Numbered from the stretch's first letter, positions 7,930-18,732 are shown. The stretch: 28,226 nt of DNA from Hofstenia miamia (GCA_004352715.1 SCFE01000016.1:532601-560826), one strand, 5' to 3'. A program made the numbers and translations. The notes: a model not told the origin generated them from the sequence alone.

Positions 7930-10846
7930 TTAAAAAGCATTATTTAAACTGTTCTGCCAGGTGTTTAGTTGCTTTGAACTGCCTATTATTTTTTGATATG
8001 CAAGTAAATTTTGTTTAAGTTTTCTTTTAAATACATTTAATGATTTAGAATCTCTGATCTCTTGTGGTAGACTATTCCAATTTCTGCTTGCAGCTGTTGT
8101 AAACGATCTATTCCATTGTGAGCATTTTATTTTACTGGCAATTATACATTTACTTGTACGATTATTTAGCATGAGGTAATTATCAAGGAAATTTAAAGAA
8201 CCTGTCAATTGATTACTGTACTTATACATGGTAACCAGGCTAGCATATTGAATATAAAACTTTGGCGCTAGCATTTGAATCTCTTGTAGCTTCTCACCCG
8301 TCATTTGTTTATTGATATTGTATAGTGTTGTCAAGGACCAAGTAACTACCTTGTTTAACCTCTCATGCTGTTCTATACTTAAACCCTGCAACAAATTACA
8401 AGCATAAACTAAGTGGCTACTCACAAAAGCCTGTAATATTTGCTTGTTTGTGGTAATGTGCCTTATTTGTTTTAGGTATTGTATGCCTCTGGACATTTTC
8501 CTGATCTTACTGGATACAAAGTTTTCAAATGTAAATTTTGTGTCAATCTCAACACCCAAATATGTCACACTATCTGTTTGTTCTATTGGCTCACTGGATT
8601 CATCTATGTTTAATTTAATATTCCTACGTAGTTGTTGCTGTTCATGTGGTGTAAAGATAGTGAATTGGGTCTTGCTTGCATTTATTCTCAGTTGGTTACT
8701 TTTGAAATATACTATGATGTTATTAATATTATTTTGAAGTGTTCTTGATGCAGTAATTGGACTTGAATCCCGTGAAATAAGACAAGTGTCGTCTGCATAC
8801 TGGAGTACCTCGCAGTTTATGAAATTTTGTATGTCGTTGACGTACAAAACAAAGAGAATAGGGCCTAACACAGAGCCTTGAGGGATTCCTCGCTGTGGCG
8901 TAATATATTTTGAATAAATATTATCAATTCGAACTCTTTGTTTTCTGTTTTCTATGAATGATGTTAGTAACTTTATGCTGTCAGGGGAAAATCCATACAT
9001 TCGGAGTTTTTTGTACAGTATGTTGAAACTTAGACTATCAAAGGCCTTGCTTAGGTCTAGAAGAGCAACTGCACTGCTGATATTATTGTTTAAACTGGAC
9101 CTTATACTTTCAGTAATATATAAGAGTGCATCAGTGGTACTGTATGATTTCCGAAAACCAAACTGTTTATCACTAACAATTTTATATTCATTAATGTATG
9201 AATAATTTGGTTACATAAAAGCCTTTCATAGATTTTAGAGAACACATGATTTATTGCTACTGGACGTAGTTTTCTGCATTTAGTGGGTTGCCCTTTTTGT
9301 ACACAGGTGTAATATCAACGTTCTTGAAGATAGCAGGAAATGTATTTTGACTAATTGCATTATTTAAGGCAAATAAAATGTGTTCATCAAACAAATTAAT
9401 GTATTCCTTTATAATACATGTAGGAATTCCTAGACTGCCATTAGATTTATGTATATCCAATTTACTTATGACTTCTAACAATTCAAATTTCGTTATGTAA
9501 CGAAAAGTAAACTTATCAGGTGGAATACAATTCAAGTTGTAGTCTTCCACAACTCCTTTATACTCTCCAATAGTTTCGAATATTTTGTTGAAATGACTCG
9601 CTATTTCAAAAGGTTTAGTGACTAATTTATCATTTATCATAAGTTCTTTAATATTAGCCAATAGCCCTTGACTTTTTCCAAGAAATTTATTTAAAAATTT
9701 CCATTTATTTCTACAACTTTTTAAATCATTAAAGAAACGCTTTTCCTGATCTTCTTTGCACTCTTTTCTTTTAGCATTTAGCAATTTCCTTAATCTATTA
9801 ATTTCATTTGCACTTGCAATGTTTGAGGAACTTAGGCTTTACAATGCAGTTTTTTCAGCTAATTCTATTTCCTGAATTTTGAGTGATGTACAGCTTTTAG
9901 GCTTAAACTTTTTAAAAAATTTATTTTTATATGGTGCAAACTTATCTAAGCATAGCCGAATTTGTTGAATAAGAAAGGTTCATCATATCATCAGGCTCAT
10001 TTAGTGTGTACATATAATCCCATGGAATGTTTCTTAAACCCTGTACAAAATTTTCCTTCTTAAAATTTTTGAAGCATCTTGATCTTATCATTTTCTTGGA
10101 GTGTGTGGTGTCTGCTACAATACTTGTAACATAGATGCATATATAATGATCACTGAAGGTTTCATAGAGCAAATATCCTGTAAGACTATTAAATAATCTA
10201 TAAGTGAATGAGATCTTGTTGGCCTATCCTTATTTACTACATCTGCATCTACATTTGCACAGAAGTCGTTAATTAATTGCTGCTCTCTGTCTTTACGATA
10301 ATCTATATTATAGTCTCCTATCAGAATAAATGCATTTGTTGCATTGGAATCTATGGCATTTTGCACTCCTTCTATTTTGTAGTTAATAAATTCCTTCCCA
10401 TACAACTTTTTCGGACAGTAACTTATATTTAAGAAACTCGTTGAGCCATCATTTCCAAGAGCAATGTCAATTTCCACCCACATGCTCTCAAAAATATTAT
10501 GATTCATTTCTAAATTTGAACTTCTGATTGCCTTCAGCTTCTTGGGTATCAATAATAATAAACCTCCTCCACGTGAGCCTCTATCCTTATTAAAAATACA
10601 AAAAGTTGATTGACTTGGATTCATAATTTCAAGTGGATAGTCATTCAGCCAAGTTTCTGTTATACAATATATGCTATTTTCGTCAAGTTGGTTGAAGAGT
10701 TCAACGAATTGATGTCTGTGTGCTGAAAGGCTTCGTGCATTAAGGTATACAAATTTAAGTCTACACCTATAGGGCATTATTGTGCTTATGATATCGCGGT
10801 ATTCAAATATATTTGGTCCTGGAGTTGTTTTTATATCACCTGACAT
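7930..10846 (-). pseudogene. LINE ORF2: AP-endonuclease and reverse transcriptase, frameshifted
   Basis: The frame starts with MSGDIKTTPGPN, typical of this ORF2 class. Endonuclease motifs follow: YLNARSL, ITETWL (catalytic E), LIGDYNIDY (D-x-N), then after a frameshift near 10170 FSDHYI (the S-D-H motif). A second frameshift lies near 9970 and a TAA stop at 9839-9841. The RT has the fingers region (9784-9266), two one-base losses at about 9265 and 9203 relative to copy A, DLSKAFDSL, then an intact 356-codon stretch from 9000 with RGIPQGSVLGP and QYADDT (D70, D71 of that stretch). RT thumb and C-terminal regions run to the stop at 7930. The intact protein would nick DNA and reverse-transcribe the element RNA at the nick. 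Confidence 0.9.
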
Positions 10847-11026
10847 GAGAAGCTTAAACTTTACTAATAATTTTGAGGTAAAATTGCAGAACAGCTTGAG
10901 AAATTTACAATAATCAAAATTATCTACTCTAAATTACATTAGTGAATGCTGCTTAACTTCCTTTACTTCAATGTAGATGACTGCATATTTTTAAGGCATG
11001 CACAGATTAAGATAATTTAAATTATT

Positions 11027-11452
11027 TTAATTTATAAGGTATAGCAGTCTTTCAACAATGTGCTTTAATTCATCCCGTCTTGTTTGCTCCTCTTGAAAAC
11101 TTAGTGCTGTCTTTGCGGCATCTCTATATGTTACACCAGGTTTTACCAATGCTGACTTATATGGTATGTGATGATAAGACACCCTTTTCTGCATTTGTGA
11201 TGGTTTTATAGTTGTTTCATAATGTTTAAAGAACAGTTTAATTTCTTTTACTATAAGGGAAAGACCCCACTTTGATAGATGAAGTCCATCATGGGCAATG
11301 AGTTTACAATTAATTTCATTACTGTTCTCTCCCAAAAGAAATCTATCAAATACCTTAATGATGTCAATAGACTGGTTTCTTTGGGCAATTTCATTTAGAA
11401 CGTGATTGAAATGGAAAATATATTTATTTTTCTCTATTTCTTCAGCTTTGGT
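11027..11452 (-). pseudogene. LINE ORF1 C-terminal part (SGNH esterase-like)
   Basis: The frame up to the stop at 11027 contains IDIIKVFDRFL and then AHDGLHLSKWGLSLIVKEI. The D-G-x-H-L-S-x-x-G block matches the last catalytic block (Asp and His) of SGNH/GDSL hydrolases, as found in ORF1 of CR1-like LINEs. The nucleophile block (GDS) is absent because the copy ends at 11452. After the esterase come about 60 polar residues. The frame continues past 11452, but those codons belong to the adjoining R2-like repeat (HQFPGSLRAFLRTLIII). Confidence 0.7.
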
Positions 11453-12130
11453 AATAATAATAAGAGTCCTGAGGAAAGCTCGCAAACTCCCTGGGAACTG
11501 GTGAGTTCCACGAGCTGAGAGAGATACCAGCATGAAGCTGTGATAAGTAATAATAATAATAATAATAATAGTGAGCTTAATCCCCACCACAGAAAAATTA
11601 AAGGAGACAGGCATACGGCGTAAGTTGGAAAAGAAGGGTGGAATAATGAGTCACCTATGGTACATGGACGACCTGATTTATGTATGCTAGCTCACATATG
11701 TTGCCGAAGCAAGGGGAAACATTGGCGATGGCAAGTAGAGAGTTTGGGTTGGAGTTTGGATTAGAAAAGTGTTCTTCAGTGACAATGACTAGAGGCAAGT
11801 GTATAGATGGAGATGGTTTAAGGACGAACAGTGAAGATAAGATTGAGGAAGTCAATGAGGGATAGGAGTACTTAGGAGTGATAGAGAAAAATAGAACAGA
11901 ACATGAGGAAATGAAGACGAGGTTAAAAAGAATACAAGAGGAGAGCAAGGAAAGCACTAAGTCAGCATAAAATGAGTATAAGGTCAGGCATGATAAGGTG
12001 GGAAGAATTGTACATTGGAGCTTGAGCAGGCAGCATGGGTTAGAAGCAGGAGACAAGTGGTATGAGCACAAGCCACAGGGTGTCATAGAAAATGAGAAGG
12101 TTAAGATAATAACAACAACAATACTAATAA
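11453..12130. mobile_element. R2-like non-LTR fragment, two parts in opposite orientation
   Basis: The region holds two pieces. 11576-12111 is on the plus strand and encodes RT plus the following region of an R2-like LINE. 11460-11552 looks, on the minus strand, like the 3' end of such an element: the palindromic stretch around CGAGCTTTCCTCAGGACTCT followed by (TTA)n. The parts are separated by (TAA)n at about 11547-11570. A 3' piece with tail plus an inverted upstream piece is the pattern left by 5' inversion (twin priming). The identity of the 3' piece rests on my memory of such elements, so that part is less sure than the RT. Confidence 0.6.
11576..12111 (+). pseudogene. R2-like reverse transcriptase and C-terminal region, degenerate
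   Basis: Successive frames read LNP at 11576, then KLKETGIRRKLEKKGG and IMSHLWYMDDLIYV with the catalytic YMDD, then a TAG at 11688-11690. After a frame change come REFGLEFGLEKCSSVTMTRG, a stop, EYLGVIEKN, and later GDKWYEHKPQGVIENEKVKI. This series matches the class of R2-like LINEs with YMDDLKLY, FGLDKCA and WYEHKPE..ENE blocks, the last lying near their restriction-like endonuclease. Multiple stops and shifts show it is dead. It is unrelated to the APE-type LINE next to it. Confidence 0.8.
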
Positions 12131-12194
12131 ACATTATATTTATAATAATTACAATAACAATAAATATATAATAATAATAATAATAATAATATTC

Positions 12195-12228
<34 letters not shown>
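12121..12228. repeat. (TAA)n-rich and (TA)n tract
   Basis: AT-rich sequence with a TAA run around 12167-12190 and pure (TA)n at 12197-12227. It lies directly downstream of the IGFBP-domain gene's stop codon on the minus strand. Confidence 0.9.
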
Positions 12229-12229
<1 letters not shown>

Positions 12230-12285
12230 GTGTGTCTACATCCACTATATCATATTTGAATTATATAAATTTTAAATAAAGAATA

Positions 12286-12547
12286 TTATTTATGTGGAAC
12301 AGTTGACCCAGAATAATAGGGATTTATTTCACCTACATTTGACAGTTTTCGTTTAAGAGCTTTTTGTAGTCGTCTTTTAGAATTTTCTACACACGAGGAA
12401 AATTTTTCCAAGCAATTGTCTGAACTGCCACGTTTGCACTTTTTACATCTACTTAAATCTGCCAGATGAAAACAGTTTGCACATTTGGTAATCATGCATT
12501 TATCACCGCATGAAGAATTATTCTCGTTGTTATAGATTTCAACGTTT
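12286..12547 (-). CDS. IGFBP-domain gene, exon 4 (terminal): Cys-rich C-terminus
   Basis: The exon starts after a good acceptor (cacgtttattgtttag) and needs two bases from the previous exon; exon 3 supplies CT, giving a leucine codon. It then encodes 86 residues and a TAA. The first half has eight cysteines (SSCGDKCMITKCANC, RCKKCKRGSSDNC, FSSC). The second half is a basic helix-prone stretch (ENSKRRLQKALKRKLSN) and a polar tail ending VPHK. I do not recognise this domain. No canonical AATAAA is seen close downstream. Strong acceptor, phase match and clean frame make it a likely real terminal exon; a free-standing small gene is the alternative. Confidence 0.7.
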
Positions 12548-13744
12548 CTAAACAATAAACGTGTATTTAAGTTCAGAATTAGTTGCAATTATATAATTAT
12601 AAATCAATCTGAAACCCATTAATCTTAGGCTTTATACACATTGGGTTATGTTTAACTATGAACTCCATATTAAAAGCTATGAAATTCATACTATTGCCAC
12701 ACTTCTATACAAGAACTTTTGACATAATTGTAGTTTGAAAAAAGGGGTCTATTAAGAAACCTACTTAAAAATTTTATTGTCATTCATACTCTATGGAAAA
12801 ACTATGTTCGACAAAGCAAAAATTCCAGAGCATGCTGATCATAATTTGCTGAACACTAAAATTTCAATTCACTATAATAGAAATAAATTCTGAATGTTAG
12901 AAGGTTCATATATCATAGATTTTGGTGTTGCCCAACTCTCTTCACAATATTTATAAAAATTTTAAACTGCCTCTTTTCTCTAAAAAGGATAAACCGTCTA
13001 TTCCACATTTTCAAGAAATTGTTTTAGAATCTATTGCACCATTTGGAAATCTTAAAATCTAAACACATCTATTGAAAAGACTCACTATTATTTGAAAATT
13101 CCAATTTCTTAAAAATTTTGTACATTCTTTCCATCCTAATTTTCACAGTCATGAGATCGAAACTCATGGATCTAAGTTGTTTTATTTTATATAATTATGC
13201 TACCCAAACCACTTGAAGTGTTGCTCGCAATATCAAATGTCATAGTGCCGAAGGCAAGCCTCAATGCTCGGTACTTTTCAATGCATGGCATTTGCAAATA
13301 AGAATCATGATGCCCATAATGTTAATTTATTCACTGTTCTAGCAAATTTGTAAATCTAATAATATTTACTGTTTTAAGGAAAAATACACAACTAATTATA
13401 AAAAAAATCTAACTTTGTAAAGAGTGTGCTAGGTCAAATTAACCCATGCTATGCATCTAAGGACTGAAAACAAAAATGAAATAAAAGACACGCTACTATC
13501 CTGTGATTCTTTCTGATTTTGAAAATTTGTATTACATTTTTTTTCAAGAAACCATCAAAATTTTAAAATTCCTCAGCAATTTAATGACAAACCAACAAAA
13601 ATAGCATATAATGTATTTTATGAGAATTATAAAATTTTTATTATTTTATAAATCAACATTAAAAAGGTATGTTTAACAATTGGAGTAGAGGTATTGCGCT
13701 GTGAAGTAATAAATTAAGGTTTATTCTGAGATTCACATACTTAC
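12548..13744 (-). other. Intron 3 of the IGFBP-domain gene
   Basis: 1197 bases, from a GTAAGT donor after exon 3 to a TTTAG acceptor before exon 4. AT-rich, with one dispersed repeat fragment at 13429-13465 and no other recognisable content. Confidence 0.55.
13429..13465. repeat. Dispersed repeat fragment (copy 1)
   Basis: Reads AGGTCAAATTAACCCATG then CTATGCATCTAAGGAC. It resembles 22245-22287, which ends at a TTAA. It may be a decayed terminus of a TTAA-targeting element. Confidence 0.5.
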
Positions 13745-13823
13745 AGGGCGGAACAAGTCGCATTAGGATGTCTAAAGCAAAAACTTTGTGAACATTTTGG
13801 ATCGCACTGTGTTTCATCATTAT
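13745..13823 (-). CDS. IGFBP-domain gene, exon 3: Cys-rich segment
   Basis: A 79-base exon between an acceptor (gttctatttag) and a perfect donor (GTAAGT). It takes one base from exon 2 (G plus AT gives Asp) and leaves CT for exon 4. It encodes NDETQCDPKCSQSF and CFRHPNATCSA, with cysteine spacing C-x3-C-x4-C-x7-C and one N-glycosylation sequon (NAT). Cysteine density and the sequon fit a secreted protein. No other frame of the exon looks meaningful. It was identified from splice sites, phase and composition, not from a known family. Confidence 0.65.
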
Positions 13824-14071
13824 CTAAATAGAACATTATGAGATACAGAAAAAATATTGTTTAAAAATGAAATTACATTTAAGATGGATTTTGAAACTTA
13901 ACTACTTCAACTGTGATGAACTTGAATTTGGAATTTGCGCCCAATCTGTTTCTATTATCAGAGTAATTACATATTTTGACCCAATGGTCATTTTTTGCCA
14001 ACAGCATGATTTAATTTTGTGCAAATAAGAAAAAAATTAAGAAAATCAGTTGTTCCTCCAACAGGACTTAA

Positions 14072-14285
14072 TACTAGAAGTACCATTACTCTTTGAGATT
14101 CATTTTACATGTAGAATTTCAATTAAAAATTATGCAAAAGAATGAAAAAAAAATACTAATGGAAATTCAAATAGATTATCGGAATTTTTGGAGGTCTATA
14201 TAGCTGCTGTTGTTTTTAATGAATGCATACGCAAGTAAACAAATTTCAATTTGAGTCAATTTTGACACATTTGGTACTTCTAGTG
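14072..14285. mobile_element. piggyBac-type MITE with TTAA target duplication
   Basis: The 214-base element begins TACTAGAAGTACCA and ends TGGTACTTCTAGTG, an inverted repeat with one mismatch. It is flanked on both sides by TTAA (14068-14071 and 14286-14289). TTAA duplications and termini beginning near CACTAGAA are typical of the piggyBac superfamily. There is no reading frame, so it would depend on a transposase encoded elsewhere. It sits inside intron 2 of the IGFBP-domain gene. Confidence 0.85.
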
Positions 14286-17177
14286 TTAAGTTTCAAGTCT
14301 CAAGTTCTAACCCAATGTACGCGAATAGTGCATATAATGAATAATTGTTGATTTTCATGCAAAAGAATAACTTTCAAAATCTTGTGCAAATTTTAAATTC
14401 GTTAACAGCATTAATTTTTTGAGAGAACCCGGCAATTAATTAATAGCATCCATCTCAGACCACTAATATCAATTTGAAATTGCTCGGCAACAAAGTCTTA
14501 TTTCACCAAATACCTCAAAGCTCAACTCTATGATCATAAAAAACTGATCAAATATAATAATGGATTAATACTTTTACAAATTAGTAACAGTTAAGATTTA
14601 TTAATTAATTTCACAAATATACTAAATTAGGGGCGGCGAGAATGAGAATGTTAAAATACTTAATGCTGACAAATTATATTTTGAAGATATTGAGTTATTA
14701 CGCTTTTGCAGGTTTAAAAAACAATTGAATTATTTAAACCAAATGTAGTTGGCCTTCGCCATAGGTCGGTTAACACTGCCTTAAGCTGCCACATCTAGCT
14801 GATTATAAGTTGATTTCAAAGGTTATCGCAATATATCCAATTAGCCCTAAAAAGGTAGCGTGCTCAAATAAACTACATGGGGTTTATTCATAATGAATGG
14901 GAAATATTCTTTCTATTTTAGAAAGTGGGAAACAATTACTTTTACAATGAATTCATTCAATGAATAGAAGGGAAAGTTTGTTAAAAATTGATTACACCAT
15001 TAAAAAGGTTATTTCAGCTGCAGACATAATTGTATTCAGGTAAAGTATTTATACCACGCAATTTACAAAACATAAATATGTAATTTGGGCAACAGCGTTC
15101 CTACAAAAAAATATCAATAAGGCAATATTAAAATTTAATGTTACTTACGAAATTGGGTAATTTCCCCTTCCTTCATAATGCCTAAATAATGTCCTCATAA
15201 ATATATGCATAAATTTATGATAAAAACAAAAGGTAGTGTGATTGTTACTACATAAATTATGCATATCAAAACAATTTTAATGCTGGAATAATTGATATAT
15301 GCACAGTATGAACCTGTTAAAATGGACTTGTAAAATACATTCTTCAAACTTTAATTTATTAGACAAAAATATTTTAAGGTAATGCGCATCACACTACATA
15401 AAATGCAATGAAATGACAAATCATCTGAACCAGCTAGAACGAATCAAATTATCATACAAACAAATGCTTGCTTGTCAGAATTTTTTTCTAATTTTTGATT
15501 TAGAAAGACACAAAATATAGCGAATTTAGAAATCCAATTGTTATTTTTTTTAATTTTTTGCAATATTTTACTAAAATGAACATAAATTGGCAGCACATTT
15601 ATATGTATTATCTTCAGATGATGTAAATTATATCCAGTATTTATATTTTTAACTTGCATACTAAATTTATATAGAAAAAATTTCATTCTCCATTATTTTG
15701 TAAATTATCTTAGTTTATAATATAGATGCAAATCAACACTCGTAGTTTTCACGGCTTGGCAGCAAAAACTTAAAAATCAAGCCATCGTGTTCTGCAGTAG
15801 CAAGTACCAAAATATTTTTTTCAACTGAGGTGCTTTCGTTTTCTATGCCTTAAATGGAGTCTATGTTCTTCAGCTTCAGAAACAATTTAAGATTGTGAGT
15901 CACTTGCGATTGAGTTACTATTGTATGAATGACACTTGTGTGTTAATTATTTCGAATTAATTGCATGTTAATGACATTTTCAATGCTCAAGTAAATTTTA
16001 CAGACTTTTTGGGATGTTGAATATACAAAAATCAATGGAAACTATTAATATAAATTACTAGTTCTTTGGGATATGCGATGAAGAGACATAAATACCAATT
16101 ATTATTATTAATCTAGAGGTAAACAAATAAACAACCAATTCAGTCCGGTACGTATCGTATTGAATCCTTGCCTACAAAGGAAATAACCCAAAATATTCAA
16201 TTTATCGAAAATTTCAAAGAATCCAAGGAGAAAACATTTAACAAATATCAATTCCGGTATAACCTTTTCTAGAAAATAACTGTAAAATGGAATGAAGTAA
16301 CTCCAAAAATTTTAAAAATTGTCTTATTTTCAAACAGTTTTTCCACTGAAAACTATTGTTTATTTATCCGGAGTTGCTATAGTAAGAGTTATTATATTTA
16401 TCATTTAATATTAATAGCCTAATGATAGTTAATATGAATAGAACATTTTTAAATAAGCTAAATTTTGCACGCTGCATTGTAAATTTTAGAATTTAAAACT
16501 TGCTTGAAGTACTTCAAAAAGAATCGTTTACACATCAACAATCCAATAAACGAAGCGTATAAATACCGAAGGTGAAATTCTGCTGTCTAGAGAAATTTTC
16601 GTAGTTTTGCAATGATCGATATCATGAATTTACCGGTTTCTTAAATTTACGAAAGAAATGGTTCCTGCCAAATACAATAAAGACTCGTAGTTTACAGTTC
16701 CTCAATTTCGTAAACAAACAAGTACATGGATTGATTTGCCCGAGGACATTGGTGGAGTTTGTTTAAGATAAGAACATCTAGATTTATATATCAAAGTACA
16801 TTTCGCTTCTTCAATTTACTGTAACATTTTCACTCAGTACATGTATCTTTCTCTAAATGCTATGTTTATGCACTATGAGTAAATAAAACAACTAGATTTT
16901 AAGAAAGGTAGAACCACTACCAAGTGAAACATATAAATTTGTGAACAACAAATTAAACCCGTCTATTTTATAGTCCATCAAAATCTATAACAAATACTAT
17001 TTATATAATAATGATGTTTGACAAGAATACTAAACAACTTTCAAATAATAATGATAATGAAATTTATAGTAAACATTCTAGACCTCTCTAAAACTTAACA
17101 GGTCATAATAGATTGAAAAATATATTCGCAAGCATTCGAATAAATGCAGAAGCAGAACTGATTGGAATTGGTTAGAA

Positions 17178-17318
17178 TTACGCATTATTTCTAAACGGTA
17201 ATGTGCAGTTATTGTCACAAACATAATCAGCGTTAGCTAAACGTGGACATAGAGGAGGTCCCGCACCTAGTATTTTGCGCCCGTTCTCCACTGAGGCCGA
17301 AATCCGTCCGTCGATTAA
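17178..17318 (-). other. GC-rich island with 46-codon open frame; possible alternative exon
   Basis: This stretch is clearly richer in GC than its surroundings. The minus frame reads ISASVENGRKILGAG, PPLCPRLANADYVCDNNC and TLPFRNNA before a TAA. An acceptor-like ctcag precedes 17290. If used, phase 1 of exon 2 would join in frame (G plus TG gives Val), making a shorter protein ending here. CDNNCT loosely resembles CDPKCS of exon 3. A decayed repeat of another kind is equally possible; the plus strand is also partly open. Confidence 0.25.
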
Positions 17319-17688
17319 TTATGGAAGAGTGACCTAAATTGGGCCAGACTTTTAGCAAAAATCTTATAAAAGTTATTACAATAAAATGCAAACACATTTA
17401 AAAGAACACCTTAAGAGAAATATGTATAAAACACAAATATTCAGATAAGTCTCACGGAAGTCTGCTTGACACGTTTTAGATGACAATCAAGGGTATACTC
17501 GCATCCGGGCGGTTGTGGGTGTAGAATGAATATGCCTTTTGTTATAAATGCGGATGCGGTTATGGGTTGGGTATATATAAAAAATGTGCAAGTAAAGTTG
17601 TAAGGGCCCCGTCGAAAATAGGAACATTCATTATACTATTTATACAATTATTGCAAGAAACATAGAGAACTAATTTGCATCGTTTTAC

Positions 17689-17745
17689 CTTGTCCCTCTT
17701 TAAATCTTGAATCCGCTATTGGTGGTAAGTCATTCTGTAGAACTT
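17689..17745 (-). CDS. IGFBP-domain gene, exon 2: linker
   Basis: A 57-base exon between a good acceptor (ccattaattttcag) and a weaker donor (G then GTAAAA). It completes a Glu codon with exon 1 and encodes VLQNDLPPIADSRFKEGQ, then one base of the next codon. It has no cysteines, so it would be a spacer between the IGFBP domain and the second Cys-rich region. It is the least certain exon, because the evidence is splice sites, an open frame and double phase agreement in a short segment. Confidence 0.5.
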
Positions 17746-18053
17746 CTGAAAATTAATGGAAAAACAAAATATTTTCAATAACCTTGCAAATGCTGTACTG
17801 AGTTAGTTGAATACATTCCCCTCTAAATTTAAATACTTCCACCATTCCATTTAATTGTTCCTAGAACCAGCTTAGTCCATGAACATATGCAGCAGGTTTT
17901 TGACATTTTTTACTCAATTGTATAGGAAATACATTTTCAATCATTGTTTTCAGTACAGATACATTTAGTAAGCAAATATCCTAGACTTTAGGTCTTATAG
18001 CTACAAATCTATGTTCAAATTGTTAAAATAACTACTAATCATTTTTGTTTCAG

Positions 18054-18199
18054 TTCATTTACTATATTCATTTGGCTCTAAGTACTATCTATATAAATGT
18101 TGGGTGCCGGCGATTTTGCTCCTGGAGCTACATCGACTATTTGAACGAAAATTATGGTGCGAAGATGGCATTCTCGAATACTTATATCCTCAGATTTAA
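18054..18199 (+). other. Possible plus-strand exon or decayed repeat
   Basis: A near-ideal acceptor (atttttgtttcag) is followed by a GC-richer segment. One frame reads YLYKCWVPAILLLELHRLFE then RKLWCEDGILEYLYPQI and a TAA. A second frame (NVGCRRFCSWSYIDYLNEN) also stays open to 18230, and the minus strand is partly open. I do not recognise any of these. It could be a 3' exon of an unseen plus-strand gene or repeat debris. Confidence 0.2.
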
Positions 18200-18699
18200 C
18201 ACATATATTACTAGTACTTGTATGAAGTAAACCAAATTCATTTGTACTTAGCACGAAGTCAAATTGTTTTAACGGATTGCCTTACAAAGGATCTAAATCT
18301 TCAATAGCTATTCTAATCAACAGTTAGTCATTAAATTTTAAAGTGAAAAATTATGTTTTAACTCGTTGATGCCTGATTTATTAGATAAGAAATATGATTA
18401 ACGTGGGTCAATTTAACTCTTCCAATAAATGAAATAACCAAGTGACAAAATTCGGAGAACAAGTGAGGAAAACAAAACTACTCAAAATAGTTAAATTCAG
18501 TCATTTGTTTGACATTTTGAAGATTTTTTTTTTGGGTTGCTGAAGAACTATTACTACTATTACTAATACTTGATGGAATATGGCCCAGCCATTGAAATGA
18601 GTTTTTACAACTGTGCAATATTGGCGCCTACCGTAACTAATCATCAATAAGATCATGATCAAGACTTTCCAAAGATAACCTTAATATCAGAGGTGCTTT

Positions 18700-18732
18700 G
18701 GAAGGGGGGGAGGTGAACCCCCTTCTCCTTCC
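18700..18732. repeat. G/C hairpin
   Basis: GGAAGGGGGGGAGGTGAA is followed by CCCCCTTCTCCTTCC. The arms pair as an imperfect stem in otherwise AT-rich DNA. It may be the core of an old palindromic repeat. Confidence 0.5.

Larger units (their letters stand above)
7738..11452 (-). mobile_element. LINE copy B (CR1/Jockey-superfamily), 5'-truncated
   Basis: About 3.7 kb of a non-LTR retrotransposon. Read on the minus strand it has the C-terminal part of ORF1 (11452-11027), a spacer, ORF2 with AP-endonuclease and reverse transcriptase (10846-7930), and a 3' UTR of about 190 bases. The 3' end is placed near 7738, just after an AATAAA signal; no long poly(A) is visible. ORF1 begins abruptly at 11452, where R2-like sequence takes over, so the copy is 5'-truncated or interrupted there. 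An SGNH-type esterase in ORF1 together with an APE endonuclease is known for CR1-like LINEs. Several frameshifts and a stop mean it is dead. Confidence 0.9.
13824..17688 (-). other. Intron 2 of the IGFBP-domain gene
   Basis: 3865 bases. It contains a piggyBac-type MITE (14072-14285) and a GC-rich island with an open frame (17178-17318). A short stretch at 17500-17570 carries GCATCCGGGCGG and GCGGATGCGG-type runs and may be another decayed MITE. The frame at 15444-15686 is AT-rich and not convincing. From 14286 to 17170 I see nothing else. Confidence 0.5.

Noticed and set aside
8444-9205. Plus-strand frames within LINE copy B (also 352-564 in copy A)
   Set aside because: Antisense shadows of the reverse transcriptase.
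11655-12245. 196-codon minus-strand frame over the R2-like region
   Set aside because: It is the shadow of the plus-strand RT relic plus (TAA)n and (TA)n.
15444-15686. 80-codon minus-strand frame in intron 2
   Set aside because: AT-rich, Lys/Asn/Ile-heavy, with no motif or splice context.
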